DNA of 64,000 nucleotides from Adiantum capillus-veneris (GCA_014529385.2 CM043962.1:46793098-46857097); one strand, 5' to 3'. Counted from the first letter of the stretch, positions 43,727 through 56,672 are shown. Notes: generated by a model not told the origin, from the sequence alone. Made by a program: numbers and translations.

Positions 43727-44183
43727 AAAAAGAGGGTGTGAAGAGTGGGTGTGGTGAAACCTCTGCACGAGCGCGAGCCCTTGCACGAACTGCTACTCGG
43801 TGCGTCGTTCTGCCCTCGCAAGCTCCTCCATGACCTGCGAGCCTCTACCTGTTCTCCTGCCCACCACGAACTCTACCTCTACACGTCCTTGTCGGGCAAA
43901 CTTCAACTTCTGGCAGACCTGCGTTTGTGCGCGTGCGTGCGCGGGTCTGTGTGTGCGTGTCTGCAGCAGGTCTTGTTTCATAAAAGTGTGTATAGCACGT
44001 TAAGGAAGTGTGTATACGACAGAGATTTTTGTTACTACTGTCTGCAGCAGGAGATTTTTCTTAAAAGTGTGCAGTAGGAGGATTCTCAAAGAAGGTGTGT
44101 ACAGTAGAGCGTTTCTAGAAAGAATTTACAGGAGCAATGTGAATTTTGTACAATAGGTGTGGAAAGCGTAGTGATAGTTTCAC

Positions 44184-45420
44184 ATGGAATTCATTGAACA
44201 GTGTATATACAAGCGCCGGAAAGCCATGGAAAGCTTGGCTATGGATGCTTTTACCTTAATCAAGGAATGTTTTCATGAGGACTTTGAAGATGCAAGACAA
44301 GCCTGGGAAGGCCTTGCTCGTGTCACGGAAGTGCGCATTCCTGTACAGGATCCATATTTATGGATCTTGTTGCTTGATATGCCCTGAACGAAGTGATTCT
44401 CTTCTTCCCCGGGAAAATGCCTACGGCTCAAGATGTTGGCCAATGGGTTGATTTTCTGCTCAAATGGCAAGCAGCCCGGGGAGTTTACTTGGGTGCATGA
44501 GGCTTTTATGAAGTATTGCTAGCCGACATGGATGCTTGAGATGCTTTGCTCGAAATGTCTCCTCTTTTCTTCAATAGGCAAATGACTCATGTATTGCCTT
44601 GGGCTCTCACCAATGATTACCCGTCTTATTCGTCATAAGTGTCCTGTTTGGGTCAAGGTGGTGGATTTTCCTCGTACTTGGGCGTCATTTTCTTCCCTTG
44701 TTGGGGGCTGCTCAGTTGGGCAGAGTCATTTGCCCTCCTAAGTTGGATGCCAACACAAATCGTTTTTGTATTTTGTGGGACACTGACATCCCTACACCAA
44801 CATACATTTCGGTTGATTCGGGCGATACAGTGGCTGGAAAGCGCTCGTTCAAACTCAAATGGGGTAAGCTTGCAAATTCTTGCTTCCGCTTTGGCAAATT
44901 TGGCCATATGCAGTCCGAATGCTCGGAACCAAATTTGCAGCCACCTCCTTCAGCTGTCCCTTCCGCTCTGTCTCTACAAGCTCTGAAATCTTCTGGCGAG
45001 CCACTAATCAAAGGTCCGTCGGCTTCCACCATCATGGTTAGGACGACTAAAGGCAAATGAAAGCGAGCACAATTGCAGCCGCTTCTTGCTTCTCCGAATG
45101 TTGATGATAAAGGCAAAGAACAGGGTGCAGCTTCTCAGGCTTGGCTGGTGTCGAAGAAAACCGTTAAAGCCCGCACTTTGGCATCTTCTCGTAACTATGT
45201 GCCCCCATTGAAGAATGTCCCTCAGAAAAAACTCCTTTGTAATGATAACACTTCTTTGGCTTAGGCCTGGGATAAAGTTGTTTGTTCCCACAAAGAAGTG
45301 TTTGCAGGGGAAGCCTCTTCATTGCAAGGTGCCCCTGTCTTGAGCACCCCTAGTCCAGGTTATGCTGCGCCACCTCATGTGCCCACTGCAGATGAGGATG
45401 TGCCAATGGGCACCAGTGCT
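44184..45420 (+). pseudogene. LINE ORF1 (RNA-binding, gag-like)
   Basis: Begins MEFIEQCIYKRRKAMESLAM. Frames shift between ALKD-like segments (44184-44387), CPVWVKVVDFPRTW (about 44640) and KLDANTNRFCILWDTDIPTP (44739-44800). A knuckle CFRFGKFGHMQSEC (about 44881-44922) has lost its second Cys (Phe in place). The tail is Pro/Ser/Lys-rich. In plant L1 elements this protein binds the LINE RNA. Confidence 0.75.
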
Positions 45421-45467
45421 TGAGTCTCTTTTTCTTGTTTCCTCGTCCACTGTATATACTTCACAGA

Positions 45468-46281
45468 ATGCATAGTTCTTTGAATTGCATCTCATATAAT
45501 GTGCAGGGGTTATACAACCACAACAAGTGGCGACTCACCTGGCACTATGTACATACATGTAAGGCGGACATAGTTGTTCTTCAAGAGCATAACCAGCACC
45601 ATTTTACCGGACAAACTTCCTATTTTGCGGGTTATTGGATAGCTTATGCAAGAACAACTAGTTTTTCTGGAGTGCTTATGATCGTTCGGCATGAGCTCTT
45701 CCCGACTCTGGTCTTCAATGACCCAGATGGGAGATGGATGGATGTCCAATGTATTGTTAACGGGGAAGTATTTGAATTCGGGAGATTATATGCATATACA
45801 ACGTCTATTGATCAAGCATGGTTGTGGAGTGCAGTCTCCTCGTATTCTTGGCGTTCCAATGCATTTCTCTGTGGGGATTTTAATAATGCTATTGGGCACT
45901 CTCACATGCTTCATGTGGAACGCCAATCATGACTTGTCATGGTTTGGATTTATGGTCTATTCTGAATGCGGATGGGATTCACATTTGAACATAATGCTCA
46001 GGCTATGTATCGCGCTCGACTAGATCGTCGGTATCTTTCCAATATGTAGTAGTATGATGACTTTGTATGTGACATGAGGATTGATTATACCCTGTGCCTC
46101 TCATATCATGCTCCCATTTATTTGAAATTGCGCTTTGGATCCTTTTCTGCTGATGGCTCCCTTTCCGGGAAGCGTCTTTTGCATGTCAATAATGCTTATC
46201 TTAAGCATGACCTTTTCCGCTCTACGATTGGGGAAATCATCCCCTTTGACTTCATAGATGCATCTTGAGACGGACACATGT
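45468..46281 (+). pseudogene. LINE ORF2 endonuclease domain
   Basis: From ATG 45468: LNCISYNVQGLYNHNKW (the Asn-Val-Gln-Gly start of exo-endo-phosphatase domains), KADIVVLQEHNQHHF (catalytic Glu), YARTTSFSGVLMIV, DGRWMDVQCIV and FLCGDFNNAIG (GDFN). A frame change falls near 45930. The domain nicks the target for priming. It is cut near the end by the LTR element inserted at 46282. Confidence 0.85.
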
Positions 46282-47266
46282 TGTCACAAACTGTTGACGT
46301 GTCAAAGCCCTGAAGAAGGGAGCCAAATTGCAGATGTCGGCCAAGGGGCTCAAACCCTAAGAAGAACAAGTAGCAGAAATATCAAGAGTTCCGATCTGGA
46401 TGGAAGGAGAAGCTAACTCCTTGATCAAAAGACGAAAGGAGAAGCTAACTCCTTAACAAAAAGAGCAAATTGATTGTCCCTTGGAATGACCCTCGGAATG
46501 ACTCTCGGAAGTTTTTGAGCTAACTTGAGTTGCTTTGCAGATATGTTGTAATCGCGGACGATTACTCTCTTTCAAGAAGGGGAGATGTCACAAACTGTTG
46601 ACGTGTCAAAGCCTTGAAGAAGAGAGCCAACTTGCAGATGTCGGCCAAGGGGCCTAAACCCTAAGAAGAACAAGTAGTAGAAGAAGAAGAAGTTCTACCA
46701 GCTTATGGGGACCTTGTCCGATGGGGCCCCACTGACATAAAGGGATTAAAATAAAGCAGGACTCACACACACACACACTCACGTAAAGCTGATGACATGG
46801 TAGTTATATGAAAGTTCCGGAAATTATGCTGGTTGCTGACGTGGCAGAATTATACGGATTTTCGCTTTTCACGTTGGCGGTGTTGACGTGATAGGACTGT
46901 ACGGATTTTCGTAAATTGCGCTGGCAGCTTTTTGGCATTGCTTTTGGACCAGAAGCTTTTGAGTTTTAAAGGCTTTTTACTGTAACTGCTTTTCAGGCCA
47001 AGGGCCTTCAAATATGAGGTTAGGGCTCATTCTTTGGCATGCTTCCTGGAGAAGGTGCAGAGTCTGGAGTACCGGCTTGTACTCTGTTGATGCAATATAA
47101 AGAAATACCGAAAGGGGCGCCAAGGTTTGGGGCCAATACTCTCTGGGGTGGAATTCCGCCACTTCGTTTCGCGTGTCGTCTCTCTTTCAGTTCAGTTGTT
47201 ATTGAAGTGCTAAAAATATGTTCAGTTTGTTCTTTTCTATTGGCACGTGGTGCCCGTCTTGTGACA
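46282..47266 (+). mobile_element. Family-A' LTR element remnant, TSD CATGT
   Basis: CATGT flanks it at 46277-46281 and 47267-47271. Contents are a truncated 5' LTR (46282 to about 46385), about 0.2 kb of internal 3' end with a polypurine tract (CTTTCAAGAAGGGGAGA, 46569-46585), and a complete 681-bp 3' LTR (46586-47266, TGTCACAAACTG...CTTGTGACA). Most of the LTR-internal unit is deleted. The 3' LTR has CAATATAAAGAAATACCGAAAGGGGC, the family promoter region, at about 47092-47117. Confidence 0.85.
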
Positions 47267-47271
47267 CATGT

Positions 47272-50041
47272 GCGCGTTCAATGTGTTGTCCAATATTATG
47301 GCACGTTTTATTCGTCACCATTGTGGGACTAGGTTAAGCAGGCAAAAGATACTTGTCGAAGGTTGATGCATTTGACCAACACTTCCTCTCTTACCGAGAC
47401 TTAGTTGATCGAGTTGCTTTCTGCCCGCACTATGTTACGTCATAATGATGAGAGGAAATTGTCCAAGTGGTAGACTCGCGCTCGCCAACAGGCTTTTATT
47501 GATAAAGGCTGTGCTTCGAAACAGTTCTTCCAACACTTGCATCATTCTCGGCAGTCGCAAGCTATCAAGAGAATTAACTTCCATCCGAGGAATGGACCTC
47601 TTCCTTATCAGCGTTGGCACATGCTCTGCACTCGCATTATGGCAAGCTCTTTGGGGCTCGCTTACCTCCCACATGGGAAGCTTGAGAGGCATGTCAATTG
47701 TTCCTATCGCATGTTACTCCCATTCTTCCACTACAACAGGCTCAAGACTTGGAAGCCATTTTCATTGAGTCGAAATTGTATGCCAGCTTGCTTGACTTGG
47801 GTCGTTGGAAAGCTCCCGGTTGGGATGGTCTTACTGTGGAATTTTTCTTGTCGTTTTGGGATGACCTGAAGGTGCCCTTGTTGTTCATGATGAATACGGC
47901 CTGGGAACGGCAAGCATTGCCCGCCTCTTGAAAAGAAGGCTTGCTCAAGTTGATACCCAAGCATGCGTTGTGTGAGGAGTTCTCTCATTAAAGGCCAATT
48001 ACGCTCATGCCTGTGGTATATAAATTGATGGCTAAAATGCTTGTTAATCGCATTAAGGGCTTTCTGTATGATGGCATGCATCAATCTCAATATGGCTTCA
48101 TTCCTCGCTGTCAAATTTTTGAAAACCTGGCAAATGTCATCATTGGCATGGAATATGCGAAATACACTCGGCAAGATGTATTGGTCATGCAGGTTGACAT
48201 TGAAAAGGCCTTTGATACTATTCTTTGGGACTACATTTCAGACACCATGTGTCAGTTGGGATTTGGGCCTAGGCTTTCCTGTCTTGTGTTTTTCTTATAT
48301 GCACATAGTACTGCGGCAGGTTTGTTGGATGGCTTTCTCACAGACTCTTGGCCTTTGGGATGGTCTGTCAGACAAGGATGTCCTCTTAGCACTTTGCTTT
48401 ATGCAATCGCCACTCACCCCCTGCTTATGTATTTGGATGTTTAGACTTCTACCGGTAGATTGCATGGCCTGGTATTACCATCTGGGCAACACTTTGTTGG
48501 TTAGGCTTATGCAGATGACGCTTTATTTATGCCTCGTAACCGCTATGATGATGTGGAACAAATTATGCATGCTCTTCACTTGTTTGGATTGGCGGCAGGC
48601 CTCAAAGTTAATTTCCGTAAATCTAAGCTGCTTCCTTTGAATGAGTATGATTGGCATAAGGTGTTGTGGCCAGGGGAGATTGTTCCTCCACACGTCATAG
48701 TTCGTCATTTGGGTTATCCCCTCGCTTGGAATGCATCAGCTTCACAGAAAACGGATTGGGTGCTCCAACGTTTGTACTCCAAGTTAAACTATTGGAAATT
48801 GTCCACTTGGCCTCTGCATGTGCGACTTAGGATTGTCCAGTGCATTCTTATGGCTTATGTGCAGTTTTACTTACCTCTGTTATCATGGTCTCGGTCATGC
48901 TTGCATTCCCTTATGTCTACTATTTTGGAGCATTTCTGGCGTACCACAGCTCGCAAAAAGGGGTCTTCAGCTGTTATTTATGGACAAGTTGCGTTTTCCC
49001 AAGCGCCTTGACGGGCTGAATATTTTGGATTTTCGTAGTCATGTTTTGGTTCAGAAAGCTACCCTATTGCCGGTCTTGGTGGCACATCGACAACCTTGGT
49101 CACTTATGGTATCACATCTGTGTGTGCATATTGTCACTCCATCCTTTGGTCATTGGCAGCCAACCTATTGGGAGGTCATTTTTTGCAAGCTTGAAGGGCA
49201 CATTCTTATTGTTGATTGGAAGGCTATCATGTTGCATTTGGAATGGAATGCCGGGCAATCCTCTCTTGGCAATTCCCTCCAATTGGAGAGCCTACATTAG
49301 AGCAAGGCTTTCTCTTCTACTTTGGTCCAACGCTCTTTTCGTCAAGCATATTTTCTTTCTCAAAAGGGGATATGCCAGGTGCATCAGGTGGTAGATGACA
49401 CCGGTCATGCTCTTGCGTTCTCTGCTGCGAAGTCTCTTTTTGGATCGGGACCTCATTATTCTCCTCTTTGGCGAGAATTTCGTGGCATGCTTGTTGATCT
49501 CTCACCTATTCATCCTTTGAATGAAAACTCCTGCTGTTTGAATTGGAATCTTGCCAATGTCAGCTTGGAATGCATTTCAGCCGGTAGTGTCTACGCTCTC
49601 CTGCAATCTAATGCGTGGATTGTGCGTCATGGTAATCAGTTGTGGTCACTCTCCAAGTCGTCCCTAAGGTGGAGGCGCTCATTGTCTACCATTTGGCAGA
49701 GTCATCTTCCTTTGAAGGAACGTATTTTCTTGTGGTGCTGTTTGGTGGGAGCTTTACCTGTGGGTAGCACATTGCATACACGACATATTGCGCCTTCTTG
49801 TTGTTTCAGATATCCTGCGGCGGAGGAGACTGTGCCACACTTATGTGGGATTGTTGTTGCTCCAGATCCTTCATTCAACAGGTGTCGGCTGCTCTTCGGC
49901 TCCGTTTCCCTTCCGCCACTTTTCACATACGGTTTTGGCTTTTTGGGACGCTACAGTCTCCGCAGTCTCAGTTTGCAATCTTTTTTGCTTGGGTCAGATT
50001 TTGTGTTCTGTGGGCCATCTGACACCATCGCAACTTCTTGA
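47272..50041 (+). pseudogene. LINE ORF2 reverse transcriptase and zf-RVT region
   Basis: Motifs in order: RWKAPGWDGLTVEFFLSFW (about 47808), RPITLMPVVYKLMAKMLVN (47995-48050), QSQYGFIPRCQIFENL, VDIEKAFDTILWDYI, SVRQGCPLSTLLYAIA (about 48365-48412), catalytic AYADDALFMPR (about 48505-48540), AAGLKVNFRKSKLL and HLGYPLAW. A zf-RVT-like end follows (IWQSHLPLKERIFLWCCL, PSCCFRYPAAEETVPHLC; 49690-49850). Frame changes near 47930, 48445 and 49010 inactivate it. No RNase H domain is visible. Confidence 0.85.
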
Positions 50042-50282
50042 TGTTTCAAGGCACTGACGTTACCCTGTTTCCCTATTTTAAACCGTTGCTTGGCCAAGCG
50101 CTGCATTTCGCTTATGAGGCTGGGGATATTACTCTTGATGCATACAAGATTTACTATTGATTGTTTCTAGCCCTCAGAGCCTCATATAGCTCTGCTTTTT
50201 GTATCTCTTCTTTTCTGTGGTTTTTCCTCGGTTTGAGGTTTCCCACTTGTAAATTAATCAAATCCGATTTACAAAAAAAAAA

Positions 50283-50884
50283 GAGCGTGTGTGTGTGGTG
50301 TTGCTGGTACCTAGTTCTACACCCACTATTGGGCACTGACGATGTTAGTGGGGATCGTAGTATTTATTCAATACTATGCACGATGGAGCTGATGGTTATA
50401 ACATCTTGTGGTGACTACCATGCGTCTATACCCTTGCACTTTCCTTTGAGGGTGAATCTGGGCTTACTTATCCTGGATTCATCTAGGTATAATATTCTTA
50501 AATTCATATATACATGGAAAATGTCAAATAAATACTGAGAGTGTGCACTGAGCATGGGACATGTGAAGATGATTGAAGATTGGTTCGAAAATGTCCTTTG
50601 GCAGTTGTTGATTATTTGTGGTAGAAGATAGTATCTAGGTAGTGGTAACCATACTCGTAGTCTCTAAGTCTCCAACTAATGATGTGAGTGGATATGTTCT
50701 CCAATTAAGTGTGGTGGAGAGATATCTCCACATGTTTTGAAATTTTTTAATTATGTTCTTTGTATTTGTTACAATGGGCACATATTTTTTTGTGCCTTAA
50801 AACCCAAATTGTTTAGTACAATGTACTGTACATACGTATTTGTATGGTACACTACGTTCAGTTCCATCTTGATCTGATTCAACG
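50283..50884. other. Unique sequence between LINE and degenerate LTR
   Basis: No gene seen. Near 50820-50860 GTAC words cluster (TGTACTGTACATACG, GGTACAC), resembling but not matching the insert at 31349-32007. Confidence 0.5.
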
Positions 50885-51486
50885 TGTCTCTGAAACGGGA
50901 AAGTCACTTGGAAAGGCGGTAGAACAAAGCAACACCACCACAAAGTGACTGAAAACAGCAAATTTTAAATGAAAGAGAACACAAAAGACGAGACACAGTG
51001 GGGTGGAGTTCACCACTCAGATGCACCGGCCCCTAAAAGTAGTTGCTCCTTGTGGTACTTCTTGTTATTGCTCAAGTTGATGGTTACAGCTGCAGGGGTG
51101 AGCAAACTCGAACATTGAGTGATAATGGCTCACTCGTGCCCACATAATTTTAGGCACTGGACCTTGCTAGCAACTGCTTTACAGAAGGACAAAAAGCAAT
51201 GAAAGTTTGCTGCTTTCAGTAACTGTGGCCCCAAAAGATCCAAAAGTAAACCGCTTTCAAAGCTGAGCTCCCGTCCTTGAAAATTTCCACATCAGCAACT
51301 TCCGTACACTCAGCCATGTCACCCACCATGTGACGCCACATCAACCTCCATACAGTTGGCCCACGATCTGCGCCATGTTTACAGATTGCTGCTTGTAGCT
51401 GGGCACAGGGTTTCGGCTCCAATCATGTCTGCTCTGTTCTTCCTCTTCGGGCCAATATGGTGATGCCATGCCATCAAGTTTTGACA
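50885..51486 (-). repeat. Degenerate family-A'-like LTR
   Basis: It begins TGTCTCTGAAACGGG and ends CATCAAGTTTTGACA, with AGACGAGACACAG-GGTGGAGTTCACCAC (the promoter-proximal block), GGCCCCTAAAAGTAG and CCACATCA/CCACGTCA-like phrases. The two 5-bp flanks (CAACG, CTGGT) do not match, so the edges are provisional. Confidence 0.5.
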
Positions 51487-51815
51487 CTGGTCCTCTGGCT
51501 ACAGGCGTGGTTCTTTTAGGTCTCGCGTGAAGATTTTTGTAAAGCACGCACCATTGTTATTCTGCAGAGTAATGCTGTATACAGGGACAAATGTTTTGTT
51601 TGCACAACTATTGTGGCATGATTGTCAGCTTGCTTATCCAACTTTGCACTATCTAGTTAAGTTAGCTTGTGCTTTTTATCTGATTTTGGTATATATCGTA
51701 AGAGCTTCACAGTTCTACAGAAGCTACAAAGCTTACATAATGAATGAAAGTGCTTAGTTTGTGTTGCTATATTGGAAGAGTCCTGCAAGTAAGTTATGTT
51801 TGGTTTTTTAAGTAG

Positions 51816-52291
51816 GTCGCACCTGCATAAGGCTGCCTTCAGGGCCAGGAGATGGCAACGTTCATAGTGGAGCCCCTCCACCATGGTTACAAACAAGTGA
51901 AAGCAAGACGGATTCTGCAGCCCATGCCCTTCCCAATTGTGGTGCCACTCTTTCACGCAGTAAGGAAAGACAGTTAAAGAAGTCAAGGAATCCAAAGCGT
52001 GTAGGTGCTGCCTGGGCTGACAAGAGAAGAGCTGAAATGGGAAGAGAGGCAGCTGGTCATTCTTTGCAGAGAGGATTGCAGGTTGATAAAGATTGGCTGC
52101 CCAACTTTGGTGGAGTTTGGCAGAGCGGGAGCCGAAGAGAGACAAGAAAAGAGTTTGAAGCTGAAAGGTCGTTAAGCTTAGAGACATCCAAGCCTGACAA
52201 GATTAAAGTCATACAGCCTTACGTCAGCAAAAGGCAGGTTGGTAAGATTATGGTGCATATTATGGGCCATCTAGAATTTCACTTAAAATAA
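51816..52291 (+). CDS. TTL: C-terminal exon of a TITAN-like (TTL/CENATAC-type) protein
   Basis: Reading in the frame of ATG 52037 gives, from the acceptor TTTTTTAAGTAG: GDGNVHSGAPPPWL, NPKRVGAAWADKRRAEM, DKDWLPNFGGVWQSGSRR, ETRKEFEAER and IQPYVSKRQ. These are, in order, the conserved C-terminal blocks of plant TITAN-like zinc-finger proteins, the relatives of animal CENATAC, a minor-spliceosome factor. The exon is open throughout. Either it splices at GGTTG|GTAAGA (52241) or it ends at its own stop at 52289-52291; the family ends a few residues after YxSKR. Exons for the N-terminal zinc finger were not found, so the rest lies outside the window, beyond long introns, or this is a fragment. Confidence 0.8.
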
Positions 52292-55200
52292 TTGGAAGTT
52301 TTCAATCATTACATATAGTTTGATGTGTGTGTGTAGCAATGTGGTCTGTTTAGTTAGTTGTAAATGATGCAAACGCTTGAGAAGGCAGAAATGTCTCTAT
52401 GAAAGCTGGGGAACTCTGAAAGTCCTGTTAACTTTGAAACTTTCTGGGGACCATATTTGGAACTGGTTGACCTTTTTTTTTGGGGTGGGGGGGACTGATG
52501 CAGATTCTATGTGGAAATATCCTTGGCCTGGATAATAGGGATTCTGCTAGCATCCTTTAGCAAGCTGCATGAGCTTGTTTGTCATTGTGTATACGAATGA
52601 TTCTGCCTGTTATTGTGTGCTTGTGAGTCGGGCTGTTTTTTAAAGTGCATGGGTGAGCAACTTAGAGACCCTCATCTTCAAGCGATGTTAGAGGGAATAT
52701 GACGAAGCCATGGGCAAGGTGGGGAAGATGTTAGTTTTGCAAGCAGGTGGACAGCAGGGTGGAAGGATTGTGAGCTCCGAAGGGGATGGGGTAGCCCTAG
52801 GAATGGAGCACAAGGCCAATGAGTGAGTGGCCCATGGGGGAAGGGGAAGGGCAACGCTGCCGAAGAGGATGGGGTTCTTCTGGGAGAGAGAACGTGAGGG
52901 TAAGTGGGATGTGCAGGTGGAGGCGAGGCGATATCAGTTGAGGTTTGGTCTGAGTTAGTGTAGCCACTTATGAAATTGACATTGATTATGCACATGCATG
53001 ATAATTGTCTGCAGTAATTTTCTGTTGCTTATATTTGTCTGTCCAGTCTTCCTGAATGCATGCTCAAGGATGTTTGTGCATTAATCCATGTGCGCAGAGG
53101 CTAATGGAGAGTGTGAACATGGAGGGCTCCAGGTGAAGGTCAGCCAGTAAGGACATGGAAAATGGTAATTTTGGGTGGGTCTCCTTTCATCCTTCAAAAG
53201 CATGAATGCTCTGTTTTATGACAATCATGTCAGCGGTCATTAACAACTTTTTCAGAGCAGAGCCGAAGGAAAGCACCTTCCAAATTTTGCGATGTAAATT
53301 ACTTTGGTGTACCCACCTTACAAAGGTAGTACCCAAATGAAGTTTTTTGTGCATAGACAGACATGCGGGTGGCCAGTCTTGTCTTTTGACTGCTGGCATT
53401 GTAAGGATGACCAGGCCGGCCGTCAAAGATGCACTAAAGACCCTGTAAATCCTGGCTTTTAGAAAAGTCTGAAACATTTGATGGGCAGGGGTGCTTATCC
53501 AAGACATTGTCATAGGATTTACTAATGTGAGCAAAGAATTGCAGGCATGATTTTGTTGTACAATTATTCAAGTGTGTGAGCGCGCTTTTTTGGGGTAAAA
53601 TTGGTCGAAACTGTGGTGGTATCTGCTTATAAATAAAATTCATGAGACAAAGATAACAAGAATGGCTTTAGAAGTTTGTTATCATGACCTTTCCAGGCTT
53701 TTGGGGTGAGCTATTTGCTTATCAAATATGACGGCTCATTTATTTCTATCCTTAACTAACACCACCACGAAATTGAGAGAATGTAGCAATACGGTTAGAA
53801 AATTGCAGTTATTTCTTGAAAGTGTTAAAATTGTTGTTTTTTCTTTGCCAAAGAGTATATTTGGAAGAGAGAGCGAGGGGAAAGAGCTTCAAACATCCTC
53901 AAAGACTTTTGCATGTTTTGTGAACCTCCCACAGAAAACGGTGGTCACAGAGTTGCTAACAACCATTACTCGGATTGTCTCATGATATTGGGTTCTTTCT
54001 TGCCTAATGAAGTGGTATATGTACCTCCTTTTTTTACTCAAATATATCTTTGGTGTTGAGCATTACCCGTCTCCAGGTAGACTAATCACATATTTGCTTT
54101 GCCTATAGGAAAATACACTTATCACAATATGGCATTAGACATTAGAAGAAACATATCCTTGCATGAGCTCCTTCTTGGTAGACATTAGCTCCATGTTAGG
54201 CACATGTTAGGAGAAAATTTTATAATCTCTAGAAAGAATGACTGAAATTTGTGGATATTCCCGAAATACCCCTTATAAACTTCAAAAATTCCCGAGATTC
54301 CGCTTTAGCAAATTTGAGAATACTTCAATTTTCATACTTTTTTTTTCAATAACAAGGGTCTGCTTTTAAGTGTTATAGACAAAATGTGCCTTTTTTTAAT
54401 CTTGAGAGTGCACCATACCATCTAGAATCCATGTTTTATTCTTGAGAAGAGTTGCAAAAGGAGATGTACTTAGAGATGTTTGCAAGATTGACAAGGAGTA
54501 TTTTTGGATTCTGGTGTAAATTAAAGGGCTTTTAGGTGATTTTCAATAGAACTTGTCAAATATGAGGGATATCTGGAAATTTTGAAATTTGTGAGGTACT
54601 TTTAGAATTTTTACAAATTTTAGAGGGGTTTTGGTAAAATTTCCTAAATTTTTTATAGAAATAAGTTATCATACCGTAAAATTCCTTTATTATAACACTC
54701 TTACTTATGAAATGTTCCAAGTATCACATCTATAAAAAAAGGGAGCTATTCTAAACAAACCAATGATAGTTAGAAAACCACATCACGTTCCTATGGCATC
54801 AAAATTGGTGAGCATGGCAAGAGTTTCTCAAACAATGGATATCATTCCTAGAAAGGCTCATAAGTATGTGTACTATTGTTTCTATCAAAACATCCTCTAA
54901 CCATTGTATATGCAAAAGTGGTTCATAAATATTAAATGGCAACAATAAGTACATGTAGGAATCAGTTTTGTGAGAAATATTTGTTAAAACTCAACACATA
55001 GCATGCCTTTAAATTTTCAATTGCTACCTAATCTAGGATTCATGTTGCATGTGTTACCACTTGACACAATTACTACTCCAATCTTTAGGAGAGTGACTTG
55101 ATTCAACAAAAAGCCTACAGTCTAAAAGCTTGTATCATGCAATGATTATCAGGGCTCACAATCGGCGAAGCTTCAAAAGCTAACAAAGCGAAATAAAAAA

Positions 55201-55780
55201 ATTTGTATTATTCGACATGTCTCAATTTGGTCTCAATGGTTGTCGATAGTGCAAAGGCTGATGTGCTAAATGCTAGGACTAGTTGGCAATCTCTTGCAAC
55301 CTTCATCATCCCATGCAATAGATGGTAGTGCAAAATGTTTAGGGTTAGGGCATCACAACAACGTGTCTCTTGGGTGGCCTAATGTGGGTGATGGAAGATG
55401 TCGTGTGTGATAGTTTGAGGGAAGAGCAAAGAAGCATTCATGACTATGAGAGCATAATTTCTGCATTACAAGATAATGGAAAAGTAAACGAAGCTTGCAT
55501 TATTCAAGTAGATGAAAGTGAGTACAAGAGGGTTGTCTTTACAACCATGAGCTAGGCTTCTTGGGCTAGTACAAGTAAATTAGCCCCCAAAAGGTATCGC
55601 TAGGAAGAGGGGTCAACCCTAGAAGATAGGGGATGATTTTGGATTGATGTGCAATGCCTCATATACTCATGTGTACTCATATGAAGGACTACCATTTCAT
55701 ATCGTATCATCTCATAAGAGAAAGTTCCAACGCTAAAGCCAATTCCCTACAAACCTTCCCTTGGGGTTTAGACTATATCA
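52292..55780. other. AT-rich sequence with no supported gene
   Basis: Probably downstream or intron sequence of the TTL locus. Short frames exist but show no domain or codon pattern. A G-run (52484-52491) and a purine-rich GGTGGAxxGG stretch (52720-52930) are the only compositional features. Confidence 0.5.
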
Positions 55781-55789
55781 ATGTGTAAA

Positions 55790-55960
55790 AAAGAAGCCCA
55801 TGTCAAGATGGCTCATACTCATAGGTGCCCAAGGGCTCATAATCATAAATGCTTAAAGTGACTCATAATCATGGGTGCCATACCGACTCATACTCATACC
55901 AATGACAATGACATTGACTCATAATCGTGGGTGCCATAACCTCCCCTCAAACCAATGACA
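55790..55960. repeat. Imperfect CTCATAATCATGGGTGCC repeats
   Basis: A phrase like 'actcataatcatgggtgcca' occurs about five times with spacing near 27 bp, then again near 55918. Low-copy tandem array, non-coding. Confidence 0.6.
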
Positions 55961-56131
55961 ATGACCAAGGCCAAGCACTCCCATGCCATTTTCAAAATAA
56001 TACAAAAGAGTGAGGTAGTGGATAATGATAACGTGCCCTACAAATATCATAGTCAGAATCTTTGTCTACTTCTTCTTGTTGGTGATGTTTGTCTTCTTTG
56101 GATGACCTGCTTGTAACAATGAGTGCATTTG

Positions 56132-56245
56132 TTTTTCTTGTGATATAATTTAGCTTAATCTTGTAGCCTTCCACAAGTGTAACATTTTTTTTTCTTGTGA
56201 TATACTTTAGCTTAATCTCCTAGCCTTCCACAAGTGTAACATTTG
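56132..56245. repeat. Tandem duplication of about 57 bp
   Basis: TTTTTCTTGTGATATA-(A/C)TTTAGCTTAATC, TAGCCTTCCACAAGTGTAAC appears twice back to back, with three or so differences. Confidence 0.8.
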
Positions 56246-56672
56246 GTTTTTGATGATGAAGCAAAGTAAACCACTACTCTTAAAATCCTTCTTTTGCTTT
56301 CTTTTTTCTTCTTGAAGCGAGTTGACTACAACTTGCAAATTAGGTGTTCCGTATTTTTCTTCAAGTACTATGATTGTGTGATCATGTCCAAGTACAACAA
56401 CCTATTCATCTTCAAGTACATCACATCAAATCTAAGTAATATGTGAAAATGCTTTTAAGCCTATTGAAAAGTCTTTTAAACCTCCACGGTTTATTTATAC
56501 AAAATGTTTCTTCAAGCTTACCTTGCTCTTCTTGCTCTAACTTCAACGTTAGTTACAAGAACATTCGAGGCCTCATAATCACTAGTACATTCATCTAAAG
56601 AATGCACATAATGTGTGTTAATTGTTCTAATGATGATGCCTAATGCTTGCTCATCATTTGCAACCAATTGGG

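Larger units (their letters stand above)
43727..50282 (+). mobile_element. L1-type LINE with poly(A) tail (degenerate)
   Basis: Plus-strand order is 5' UTR (about 43727-44183), ORF1 region with a knuckle (44184-45420), ORF2 with apurinic endonuclease (45468-46281), an LTR insertion, RT (about 47780-48750) and a C-terminal zf-RVT region (49320-50040). The end is A10 at 50273-50282. GTGTGTGTG right after the tail (about 50286-50299) resembles the (GT)n just before 43727, suggesting a target duplication at a microsatellite. All ORFs have frameshifts. Confidence 0.85.

Noticed and set aside
43745-44077. 110-codon Cys-rich plus-strand frame
   Set aside because: It lies in the LINE 5' untranslated region and is shadowed by an opposite frame; composition reflects GTGCGTG repeats.
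53187-53534. 115-codon minus-strand frame and a Cys/His-containing plus-strand frame near 53350-53462
   Set aside because: No recognisable domain, no splice or homology support; likely chance frames in unique DNA.
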